From: an uncultured Clostridia bacterium
GTDB lineage: Bacteria > Bacillota > Clostridia > Peptostreptococcales > Anaerovoracaceae
Assembly (NCBI GenBank): GCA_946541285.1
Contig: CAMNJG010000126.1
Span: 1 to 5,140 of the forward strand
DNA: 5,140 nt
Direction of reading: 5' to 3'
Positions 1-5,140 of this stretch are shown here, piece by piece (position 1 is the stretch's first letter; each line of letters begins with the position of its first letter). The translations under genes were made by a program, and so were the position numbers. The notes beneath the pieces were generated by a model. That model did not search any database and was not told the origin of the DNA. It saw nothing but the letters and a program-made list of their open reading frames with translations.

Positions 1-20
1 TCACGGGTTATCTCCCTGCA

Positions 21-29
21 TGATATAAT
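21..29 (+). promoter_or_regulatory. Extended -10 promoter upstream of the nitroreductase remnant and permease operon
   Basis: The bases TGATATAAT form an extended -10 element (TG, one base, then a perfect TATAAT at 24-29). Transcription would start near position 36. The -35 position would fall at about 1-6 (TCACGG), which does not resemble TTGACA, but extended -10 promoters often work without a good -35. It is placed to drive the nitroreductase remnant, the EamA permease and the cysteine hydrolase as one unit. The upstream context lies outside the window. Confidence 0.55.
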
Positions 30-82
30 AATCTGGATAGTATCAGAAATTGTCAATCATGAATGAAACGAGGATGAGTATC

Positions 83-304
83 ATGAAGATGCTGGATCAG
101 ATCAAACATCGAAAAAGCGTCCGATCCTATAATGGGATGCCTTTTAGCCAGGAAGATAAAGAACGATTCATGTTGTACGCGGCAGAACTGTTCAATCCGT
201 ATGGTCTGACGCCGCAATTCCGTATACTGGATGCCGGGAAATATGGCCTCTCCAGCAGAGTGATCACTGGTGCAGATACGTTTATTGCCGGAAAAATCAA
301 GTGA
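83..304 (+). pseudogene. Nitroreductase family protein, N-terminal remnant (73 aa)
   Basis: The product matches the start of an FMN-dependent nitroreductase of the 'putative TM nitroreductase' type. It has the IKHRKSVRSYNGMPFS motif, in which the Arg/Ser cluster normally contacts the FMN phosphate. NPYG and GLSSRVITGADTFIAGK follow, as in this family. Family members usually run to about 200-260 residues; here a TGA at 302-304 ends the reading right after IAGKIK, so the rest of the FMN pocket and the dimer interface are missing. No later piece of the protein is visible in any frame, which points to a deletion rather than a frameshift. I chose the ATG at 83 because GAGG at 70-73 sits nine bases before it. 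An ATG at 59 and a TTG at 50 are also in frame but lack a ribosome binding site. The next gene begins six bases after the stop, in the same frame. It is probably inactive as an enzyme, although it may still be translated and help translation of the permease. Confidence 0.7.
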
Positions 305-310
305 AACAGA

Positions 311-1252
311 ATGAAAAACCATCACAGTCTCAGAAAAAACCGTGTGATCCGGACCGGAATCTATCTGCCGGTCGGACTGATCCTTCTGCAGAGTCTGCTT
401 TATGGATTCGGGGATCCCATCACCAAAGACGCTTTTGAAGTCATGCCCGTGTTTTCCCTGCTGACGATCCGTTATTCGATCGCGTTTCTGGTACTGTTTC
501 TTTTTTCCTGGAAACAGATTATCGCGGATCTCCGGAGCAGTTCCGTCCGGGACTGGATCGTGCCGAGTGTCTTTGTTGCGCTGACATACATTGTGAATAA
601 CATTGCTTTGGATCTGGCGGCTGCGACTTCCGTGGCATTTCTGAGGTCTCTTTCCACAGTCATGACACCACTGTTCTCCTGGATTCTGTTACGGAACCGG
701 TATCGCTGGAGACAGATTGCAGTCCAGATTATGGTGCTCCCCGGGATGTACCTGCTGTGTGTACAGGGCGGACTGTCCGGATTCGGGATGGGCGAAATCT
801 GCGCGATTCTTTCCGCTGCGTTTATGGCAGCCTCTCTTGTATTCAGTTCCGGCTCGCTGCAGAGGATTTCTCCGGTTACACTGACGGCGGTCCAGTCCGG
901 TGTATCGGCGTTATTTGCTGCAGTGTTTGCCTTTTTAAAAGAAGGCGGGATTCAGAACATTGGAGAGACCTCGCCAAAGGTCTGGGGAATCATCCTGTAT
1001 CTGGCGCTGGCGTGTACACTGGTGGGATACCTGCTGCAGAATCTGGCGGTACAGAAGATTTCCTCCAGGATGGTCGCGCTGCTGCAGTGTACCTGTCCGA
1101 TTATGACGACGTTTTTTTCCTGGATTCTGTTGGGGGAAAGATTGTCAGTTCCCGGAATGACCGGAGCCGGGATGATCCTGATCTGTGTAATCCTCAGCAT
1201 TATCTTATTTGATTTTTCAGAAAACAGCATACAGGAAAGAGAAGAAAAATGA
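311..1252 (+). CDS. EamA/DMT family transporter (10 TM helices)
   Basis: This is a 313-residue inner-membrane permease of the drug/metabolite transporter superfamily. About ten hydrophobic segments are visible, near residues 17-37, 47-67, 81-102, 104-126, 134-151, 161-180, 189-209, 224-247, 250-274 and 280-300. It has the two-fold EamA repeat: PLFSWILLRNRYRW closes the first half and TFFSWILLGERLS the second, matching the conserved end of helix 4 and helix 9 in each EamA unit. The length is normal for the family (about 280-320). The tail after the last helix is charged (SIQEREEK). Known members export amino acids, nucleosides or other small metabolites, but the substrate cannot be predicted here. 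The start at 311 has only a poor ribosome binding site, and it follows the nitroreductase remnant's stop by six bases, so translation may be coupled. Its last bases overlap the next start (ATGA), indicating an operon with the cysteine hydrolase. Confidence 0.94.
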   Translation: MKNHHSLRKNRVIRTGIYLPVGLILLQSLLYGFGDPITKDAFEVMPVFSLLTIRYSIAFLVLFLFSWKQIIADLRSSSVRDWIVPSVFVALTYIVNNIALDLAAATSVAFLRSLSTVMTPLFSWILLRNRYRWRQIAVQIMVLPGMYLLCVQGGLSGFGMGEICAILSAAFMAASLVFSSGSLQRISPVTLTAVQSGVSALFAAVFAFLKEGGIQNIGETSPKVWGIILYLALACTLVGYLLQNLAVQKISSRMVALLQCTCPIMTTFFSWILLGERLSVPGMTGAGMILICVILSIILFDFSENSIQEREEK

Positions 1253-1854
1253 TAAACAACATCAATCCGGAAAAGACAGCTTTGCTGATTATTGATATGG
1301 AAAAAGCCTTTGTGAGCCCCGGAGCAGCTCTGTGGATCCGCGGTGCCATGGAAACCGTTCCACGGATTGCGGCAGCAGCCAGGGAAGCCCGGCAGGCAGG
1401 ATTGCCGGTGATCTGGATCAAACGGGTGTATCAACCGGATGGGAGCGACATGGAGGCTCCCCGCAGAAAGGAACTGTTTTCCAGAGGACTGTATGGCGTC
1501 CTGGCCCCGGATTCGACCGGGCTGAACAGCATCGAGGAACCGGAGGGGCTGGTCAGGGAACCGGATGAAAAAGTGATCATCAAACCGCGGTTCAGCGCGT
1601 TTTTCCGGACAGAACTGGATCACGTCCTGCGCAGCAGTGGCATCGACACGGTCCTTCTGGCCGGGACTACCACACCGAACTGTATCCGCTGTACCTGTTA
1701 TGACGCAATCTCACTGGATTACCGTTGCGTTGTTCTGGAACCCTGCTGTTCATCGGACACACCGGAAATCCAGAAGGCGAATATCGAAGACATGGAGCGT
1801 GTGGGAGCAGAGATTTTTCGTGGAGAATCGATCCTGCCGCTGTTACAGATATGA
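1249..1854 (+). CDS. Isochorismatase-family cysteine hydrolase
   Basis: This is a 201-residue cytosolic hydrolase of the isochorismatase-like alpha/beta fold. The three catalytic positions are present: Asp16 in TALLIIDMEKAF, Lys112 in IIKPRFSAF, and the nucleophile Cys145 in the GTTTPNCIRCTCYDA stretch, which contains the usual cis-peptide turn before the cysteine. The C-terminal part (SSDTPEIQKANIEDMERVGAEIF) fits the family's last helix and strand. Length is typical (about 180-210). Relatives include nicotinamidases, N-carbamoylsarcosine amidases, ureidoacrylate amidohydrolases and isochorismatases, so the likely chemistry is hydrolysis of an amide, ureido or similar bond through a cysteine acyl intermediate; the substrate is unknown. 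Six cysteines lie within 23 residues (145, 148, 150, 160, 166, 167). The ATG overlaps the permease stop, with AGGAAAGAGAAG upstream as a purine-rich binding site. Co-expression suggests that permease and hydrolase act on a related compound, but this is inference. Confidence 0.92.
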   Translation: MINNINPEKTALLIIDMEKAFVSPGAALWIRGAMETVPRIAAAAREARQAGLPVIWIKRVYQPDGSDMEAPRRKELFSRGLYGVLAPDSTGLNSIEEPEGLVREPDEKVIIKPRFSAFFRTELDHVLRSSGIDTVLLAGTTTPNCIRCTCYDAISLDYRCVVLEPCCSSDTPEIQKANIEDMERVGAEIFRGESILPLLQI

Positions 1855-1905
1855 AAAAGATCAATGCTGTTTATGCGATGTGGAGCAGAACGACAGAAGC
1901 ATATA

Positions 1906-1914
1906 TGGTAAAAT
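1906..1914 (+). promoter_or_regulatory. Probable extended -10 promoter in the 1855-1988 spacer
   Basis: The bases TGGTAAAAT make an extended -10 element (TG, one base, then TAAAAT, five of six matches to TATAAT). No convincing -35 is seen at the expected place near 1886-1891 (CAGAAC). A start near 1921 would give a leader of about 68 bases before the gene at 1989. I see no terminator hairpin between the hydrolase and this element, so read-through from the upstream operon is possible too. Nothing else is recognisable in this spacer. Confidence 0.4.
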
Positions 1915-1972
1915 GATGACGGATATGACATCGTGTACGGCAGATGCAATCAGGAAAACATTTGATGATATC

Positions 1973-1978
1973 AGGAGG
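1973..1978 (+). promoter_or_regulatory. Ribosome binding site deciding the start at 1989
   Basis: A perfect AGGAGG lies ten bases before the ATG at 1989. This favours 1989 over in-frame ATGs at 1944 (no binding site) and 1965 (weaker AGGAAAA at 1952-1958, and the AGGAGG would lie inside the gene). Confidence 0.75.
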
Positions 1979-1988
1979 ATTACAGGAA

Positions 1989-2450
1989 ATGAAAGAAATG
2001 TTCGCACACTTTACAGGAGAGAATGCGGCAGAGTACAATCTGCTTTCCCAGAAAGAGATGAACCAGATCCGGATCAAGCTGGGCAAGAAACACATCAAAG
2101 ATTCGGACTGGACCTATATCCGGGAGATTCTTTCCGCGCATAACGTGATTGTGCTGGAACCGGTCGTCCCTGACGCCAAACTGTTCGTCAGGGAGCATGT
2201 CCTTTATGACAACGGGATCATGGTGGCCTTTACGAATATTGAAGACTGCCGTGGGTATGTCAACACGATCAATAAGCGGGACAGCGCGCCGAACCGGCTT
2301 TTCCAGCTGGGAACCATGCCGTTTGACGCGGTCATCGGGATAGCCCGGAAATATGACGCGGATCTGTATATTGATTTACAGATTAAGGAAAACGCGAAAT
2401 TCATGGTCTATTACCAGCAGGAAGACCGGATGGATACGATATCAATATAA
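1989..2450 (+). CDS. Hypothetical protein, possibly SseB-like (153 aa)
   Basis: I do not recognise this protein with confidence. It is 153 residues, soluble, with no signal peptide and no membrane segment. The first 40 residues are charged and look helical (KEMNQIRIKLGKKHIKDSDW). A stretch of alternating strands and helices follows: VIVLEPVVPDAKLFVRE, then GIMVAFTNIEDCRGYVNTIN around residues 75-94, then PFDAVIGIARKYDADLYIDLQIKENAKFMVYYQ. The 'value, FTN.E.C..Y' pattern followed by a helix and then a strand resembles the SseB N-terminal fold, where a reported value is compared with a threshold, but the match is loose. The start at 1989 is set by the AGGAGG at 1973-1978; 1965 is the main alternative (161 residues). 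Only 21 bases separate its stop from the next gene, and no terminator lies between, so it is probably co-transcribed with the secreted GH26-like protein. A functional link is possible but unproven. Confidence 0.8.
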   Translation: MKEMFAHFTGENAAEYNLLSQKEMNQIRIKLGKKHIKDSDWTYIREILSAHNVIVLEPVVPDAKLFVREHVLYDNGIMVAFTNIEDCRGYVNTINKRDSAPNRLFQLGTMPFDAVIGIARKYDADLYIDLQIKENAKFMVYYQQEDRMDTISI

Positions 2451-2471
2451 AAGAAAAAAAGGAGTCAGTTT

Positions 2472-4385
2472 ATGAAGGGTTATGAAGGAAGACATGGTAC
2501 GGTGCTGAAAAGGAAGAGGATCGCGGTTCTGTGCATCGTGCTGATGGGACTGTTGACGGTATTTTCTGTCCCGTCGTGGGCGGATCAGTACACAACGACC
2601 GTTGATACGGCGTACAAGGATCTGAACGCGCATACTGAAATGTACGCAGTGACGGAGACCCCTTCCGGGGATTATCCTGTATTTAACGCGAAAAACGAAC
2701 CGACATCCGGCGTGTATTATGGGAGGCCGATTGAGAGCGGAGTTTTACCCGATGGCGGTTATGGATTGATCAATTATGACCTGATGGCCAGTGAATCGAT
2801 TTCTTCGTTTTATACGACGCTGGATGACAGCTACTCCCTGGAGTACTGGTCATATATTTATGGAAAACCGGTAAATGACGGAAACCGGGCGTTCCTGATC
2901 AACCTGAATTTTTCCAATGAAGCCGATGACTGTGCCAGGGTCATGAACGGAGAATATGATCAGAAACTCCAGGAGGATTTTCAGTACCTGGCGACTCTGG
3001 ACTGTCCGGTTTTCCTGCGGATCGGCGGGGAAATGAATGTCTGGGACAACAAAGTGACGCCTTCTGCGTTCATCGATGCCTATATTCACGTCGCGGACCG
3101 GGTGAAGTGGTACTGTCCGAAGGTGGCACTGGTCTTTTCCCCGAACTACAGCAGTCCGTATCAGGTGGACATGGACCGTTTTTATCCGGGAGATGACTAT
3201 GTTGACTGGATCGGGTGTTCGCTTTACTATAATCGCTTCGCGAATAATGGAGATACCGCGAGGGATGGCTTTTATGGGGTCAATCAGTACGGAGACGCGC
3301 TGCTCAATGTGCAGCAGACAGTCCATCTTTCCGATCTGCATCATAAACCGGTGATCATTACCGAAGGCGGCTCCGCGTGGCAGGATAAAGGAAAAAATAT
3401 CGCGGAATTCGCGTCGGAAAGGATTGAAAAAGCCTATGCTTATCTGACGATGCTGTATCCACAGATCAAAGCGATCGTTTATTCGGATACGGATTTCGGC
3501 TCGACGGACAAGCTGTTTTCCCTCAGGGAGGGAGCGGCTTATGGTGTCCGGTCCGCTTTCGACAAAGCAGTGGCCGGGAATCCGACCCTGCTGCACAGCC
3601 GGGACGGGAAAGCATCGTACTACACAAAAATGCCGACACTGCTGGCGGAAAAGGGACAGAAACTTTCCGGAAAAGTCACGCTGGCGGCGTACACTTATTC
3701 AAGTTCAAGGCTCAGCGCGGAATGGTTCCTGGACGGAAAGAGCGCCGGGACGGTCCGTGATTACCCGTTCCATTATGTACTGGATACGAACGTTCTGACG
3801 GAAGGAAAGCATACGGTAAAGGTGCGTTTCAGCAATGGACAGGAAAAATCGTACTCGTTTCAGTGTGATCATCGCGTCAAAGACCCGATCGATGAGTTTA
3901 TAGATGTATCGGCCAGCGCGTATTACGCGGACGCGGTGAAATGGGCTTATCATGCCAAACCTCAGGTGACAAATGGTATAGATAAGACTCATTTCGGGCC
4001 TGATATGACGGTTACAAGAGGGCAGGCCGTGACCTTCCTGTGGAGGGCCAGTGGCTATCCGGAACCGGCCAGTACCCGCAATCCGTTTTCGGATGTGTCG
4101 TCTTCTGAGTATTATCACAAAGCGGTCCTGTGGGCAGTTGAAAACGGGATTACGAAAGGAACCACCGCGACGACCTTCTCGCCGGACGATACGCTCAGTA
4201 CACGGCATATCATCACGTTCCTGTATCGTACAAAGAATCCGGGAAAGGACGGCTGGGACGGTGCCGCGGAAGCCTGGGCGAAGGACAGCAGCGGCAGGGT
4301 TTTCGGAATCGATATCACGGTCAGCAATCAGACACCTTGTTCCAGAGCGGATACCGTGTTTTTCCTGCACCGGATTTTTACCTGA
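2472..4385 (+). CDS. Secreted GH26-like glycosidase with Ig-like domain and SLH repeats
   Basis: This is a 637-residue cell-surface protein. A Sec signal peptide covers residues 1-37: a basic start with KRKR at 13-16, a hydrophobic core at 17-33, and PSWA before the cut. Residues about 75-370 resemble glycoside hydrolase family 26 (beta-mannanase clan). The motif CPVFLRIGGEMNVW contains the candidate acid/base Glu187; SPNYSSP and FYPGDDYVDWIGCSLYY follow; KPVIITEGGSAW carries the candidate nucleophile Glu298. The 111-residue gap between the two Glu fits the family. Classical mannanases have His just before the acid/base (HEMN), but here it is Gly, so this is a divergent branch and the substrate is open. 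Residues about 397-463 look like an Ig-like beta-sandwich (VTLAAYTY, EWFLDGKSAG, LTEGKHTVKVRF). Two SLH repeats follow at about 476-525 (FIDV to FLWR) and 539-586 (FSDV to FLYR), then a worn third at about 593-637 (SRADTVFFLHR). SLH repeats usually hold proteins on secondary cell-wall polymers. The ribosome binding site AAAGGAG at 2458-2464 lies seven bases before the ATG. Confidence 0.88.
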   Translation: MKGYEGRHGTVLKRKRIAVLCIVLMGLLTVFSVPSWADQYTTTVDTAYKDLNAHTEMYAVTETPSGDYPVFNAKNEPTSGVYYGRPIESGVLPDGGYGLINYDLMASESISSFYTTLDDSYSLEYWSYIYGKPVNDGNRAFLINLNFSNEADDCARVMNGEYDQKLQEDFQYLATLDCPVFLRIGGEMNVWDNKVTPSAFIDAYIHVADRVKWYCPKVALVFSPNYSSPYQVDMDRFYPGDDYVDWIGCSLYYNRFANNGDTARDGFYGVNQYGDALLNVQQTVHLSDLHHKPVIITEGGSAWQDKGKNIAEFASERIEKAYAYLTMLYPQIKAIVYSDTDFGSTDKLFSLREGAAYGVRSAFDKAVAGNPTLLHSRDGKASYYTKMPTLLAEKGQKLSGKVTLAAYTYSSSRLSAEWFLDGKSAGTVRDYPFHYVLDTNVLTEGKHTVKVRFSNGQEKSYSFQCDHRVKDPIDEFIDVSASAYYADAVKWAYHAKPQVTNGIDKTHFGPDMTVTRGQAVTFLWRASGYPEPASTRNPFSDVSSSEYYHKAVLWAVENGITKGTTATTFSPDDTLSTRHIITFLYRTKNPGKDGWDGAAEAWAKDSSGRVFGIDITVSNQTPCSRADTVFFLHRIFT

Positions 4386-4397
4386 TCATTCAGATTA

Positions 4398-4410
4398 TGT
4401 CAGGCTGACA
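4398..4410. repeat. Short palindrome TGTCAG-G-CTGACA
   Basis: Two perfect 6-base arms flank a single central base. A further CAGA (4391-4394) and TCTG (4413-4416) extend the symmetry with a small mismatch zone. It lies 12 bases after the stop codon of the surface glycosidase gene. It could be a protein-binding dyad or the base of a 3' hairpin, but no T-run follows, so I do not call it a terminator. Confidence 0.5.
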
Positions 4411-4418
4411 CGTCTGGA

Positions 4419-4471
4419 GAAAGCTCTGTGAAAGAAACGTTCCGGGAAAATGTTCTGACTGCAGAGCTTTC
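4419..4471 (+). repeat. 10-bp perfect inverted repeat, possible 3' stem-loop
   Basis: GAAAGCTCTG at 4419-4428 is exactly complementary to CAGAGCTTTC at 4462-4471. Two G-T pairs could extend the stem inward. The 33-base interior holds a weaker inner pairing (AGAAAC with TGTTCT). It sits between the glycosidase gene and the acetyltransferase gene. It might end or stabilise the glycosidase transcript, or lie in a leader of the acetyltransferase. The absence of a T-run after the second arm argues against a standard intrinsic terminator. Confidence 0.5.
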
Positions 4472-4482
4472 CGGATATCCGG
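4471..4482. repeat. 12-bp perfect palindrome CCGGATATCCGG
   Basis: This sequence equals its own reverse complement over 12 bases. It directly abuts the second arm of the inverted repeat ending at 4471 and lies 60 bases before the acetyltransferase start. That position and symmetry fit an operator for a dimeric regulator, but no promoter elements are clear nearby, so this is only a candidate site. Confidence 0.4.
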
Positions 4483-4529
4483 CAGCCATTGTGCCCGTCG
4501 TTTCCGTATGAATCAGTTTTGTTCAAAGA

Positions 4530-4535
4530 AAGGGA
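4530..4535 (+). promoter_or_regulatory. Ribosome binding site deciding the start at 4543
   Basis: AAGGGA lies seven bases before the ATG at 4543. It favours this start over the in-frame TTG at 4489, which has no binding site and would add an 18-residue stretch unlike the family's N-terminus. Confidence 0.7.
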
Positions 4536-4542
4536 AAGAATA

Positions 4543-5046
4543 ATGAATATCCGGCATACCACCGAAAAAGATTTTGACAGAGTGATGGAAATCTATGCTT
4601 ACGCCAGGGAATTTATGGCGGCACATGACAATCCGAACCAGTGGGGAAGGACCAACTGGCCGCCGGCAGAGCTGATCCGTCAGGATATCCGCGATCAGCA
4701 CAGTTATGTCTGTGAGGCAGACGGACGTGTGGTGGGTGTGTTTTATTACAATTATGGAGAGGGCATCGATCCTCAGTACCGGGTGATCCATGACGGCGAG
4801 TGGATCAACGACAGACCGTATGGGGTGGTGCATCGCATCGCGGGAGATGGTTCCGTGAAAGGGATCGGATCCTTCTGTATCAACTGGGCTTACGAACAGT
4901 GCGGACATCTGCGCATTGACACTCATGGCGATAATTATGTGATGCAGAATCTTCTGCGGAAGCTGGGGTTTGAACGGCGCGGCATTATCTATGTCCTGGA
5001 GGACAATGATCCCCGGGTCGCCTTTGAAAAACCGGAAAAAGAATAA
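4543..5046 (+). CDS. GNAT family N-acetyltransferase
   Basis: This is a 167-residue cytosolic protein of the GCN5-related acetyltransferase fold, which transfers acetyl from acetyl-CoA to an amine. It begins with the usual strand-helix opening (MNIRHTTEKDFDRVMEIY). Features of a common Bacillota subgroup follow: NPNQWG at 30-35, PAELIRQDI, the central strands SYVCEADGRVVGVFYY, GEWINDRPYGVVHRIA (H97-A100), the CoA-binding region around VKGIGSF (105-111) with a reduced form of the usual Q/RxxGxG/A loop, RIDTHGDN at 124-131, and the LRKLGFERRGIIYV ending. Length and order of motifs are complete. The acceptor substrate is unknown; members of this subgroup are rarely characterised. A gap of 157 bases from the preceding gene and the dyads in that gap suggest separate control, but no clear promoter is visible. 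A hairpin-capable repeat follows it at 5077-5121. Confidence 0.94.
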   Translation: MNIRHTTEKDFDRVMEIYAYAREFMAAHDNPNQWGRTNWPPAELIRQDIRDQHSYVCEADGRVVGVFYYNYGEGIDPQYRVIHDGEWINDRPYGVVHRIAGDGSVKGIGSFCINWAYEQCGHLRIDTHGDNYVMQNLLRKLGFERRGIIYVLEDNDPRVAFEKPEKE

Positions 5047-5076
5047 AACAGGTGACCAATCATTTTCCGGATTCCA

Positions 5077-5121
5077 TTTCTGCAGGGTTTTCAGGAAAAT
5101 ATGTTAAAAACCTTGCAGAAA
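5077..5121. repeat. 15-bp inverted repeat after the acetyltransferase gene
   Basis: TTTCTGCAGGGTTTT at 5077-5091 pairs with AAAACCTTGCAGAAA at 5107-5121. The pairing is complete apart from one G-T pair (5085 with 5113), around a 15-base loop. In RNA it would form a stable hairpin 30 bases after the stop codon. It could mark the transcript end, but the T-rich bases are in the first arm and the second is A-rich, the reverse of a standard intrinsic terminator; ATTTTAT follows only about ten bases later. Its near-symmetry means it would look the same from a gene on the other strand beyond the window. A small mobile repeat remnant is another option. Nothing else is seen in 5047-5140. Confidence 0.5.
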
Positions 5122-5140
5122 ATTAACCGAATTTTATCAA

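Noticed and set aside
952..1623. A 223-codon minus-strand ORF across the permease/hydrolase junction
   Set aside because: It lies opposite two clear family genes, has no family resemblance and a composition typical of antisense reading. Treated as a shadow.
1851..1916. A 21-residue mini-ORF (MKKINAVYAMWSRTTEAYMVK) starting at an ATGA overlap with the hydrolase stop
   Set aside because: The overlap is suggestive, but the peptide is very short, has no hydrophobic or other motif, and runs into a likely promoter. Not enough to call a gene.
1637..2143. A 168-codon plus-strand ORF bridging the hydrolase and the 153-residue gene
   Set aside because: It is out of frame with both genes and rich in Arg, Ser and Trp as expected from off-frame reading, and it has no ribosome binding site at its start.
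2523..2540. Lipoprotein signal (Cys21 in the hydrophobic stretch of the GH26-like protein)
   Set aside because: The cysteine lies at the beginning of the hydrophobic core with no lipobox before it; PSWA at 34-37 is a much better cleavage site.
2850..3596. A 248-codon minus-strand ORF inside the glycosidase gene
   Set aside because: It is fully antisense to the GH26-like domain, with Ile/Arg-rich shadow composition and no recognisable motif.
3705..4370. A 221-codon minus-strand ORF opposite the Ig-like and SLH region
   Set aside because: It is antisense to well-supported domains and Arg-rich with no motif. Treated as a shadow.
4419..4471. Intrinsic terminator for the glycosidase gene
   Set aside because: The arms pair perfectly, but the loop is about 33 bases and no T-run follows, so I list it only as an inverted repeat.
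4489..4512. Promoter for the acetyltransferase (TTGTGC with TATGAA)
   Set aside because: The spacing is only about 12 bases and the -10 match is poor.

Overview
This 5.1 kb window looks like ordinary chromosomal accessory DNA from a low-to-mid-GC member of the Bacillota, most likely an anaerobic gut Clostridia-type bacterium. That is an inference. It rests on strong AGGAGG-type ribosome binding sites, extended -10 promoters of the TGnTATAAT kind, and a secreted glycosidase-like protein ending in S-layer homology (SLH) repeats. All genes I accept are on the + strand, and the long minus-strand ORFs are shadows.

Layout: (1) 21-304, an extended -10 promoter followed by the N-terminal 73 residues of a nitroreductase whose remaining two-thirds is gone. 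(2) 311-1252, a 10-helix EamA/DMT-family permease starting six bases after the remnant's stop codon, in the same frame. (3) 1249-1854, an isochorismatase-family cysteine hydrolase overlapping the permease by an ATGA junction. Items 1-3 read as one transcription unit. (4) 1855-1988, a short spacer with a second extended -10 promoter. (5) 1989-2450, a 153-residue cytosolic protein of unknown function with a faint SseB-like feel. (6) 2472-4385, a 637-residue secreted protein: signal peptide, GH26-like glycosidase domain, Ig-like domain and two good plus one decayed SLH repeat. (7) 4386-4542, an intergenic stretch with three separate dyad symmetries. (8) 4543-5046, a GNAT-family acetyltransferase. 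(9) 5047-5140, a tail with a near-perfect 15-bp inverted repeat.

How they may work together: the permease and the hydrolase are very probably co-expressed and could handle a shared small molecule, but the substrate cannot be read from sequence. The unknown 153-residue protein is probably co-transcribed with the surface glycosidase. The acetyltransferase looks like an independent gene.

I see no CRISPR array, transposase, integrase, toxin-antitoxin pair, tRNA or rRNA. No clear new system is visible. The items most worth a second look are the divergent GH26-SLH surface enzyme with its small partner gene, the truncated nitroreductase at the head of an operon, and the palindromes around 4398-4482.
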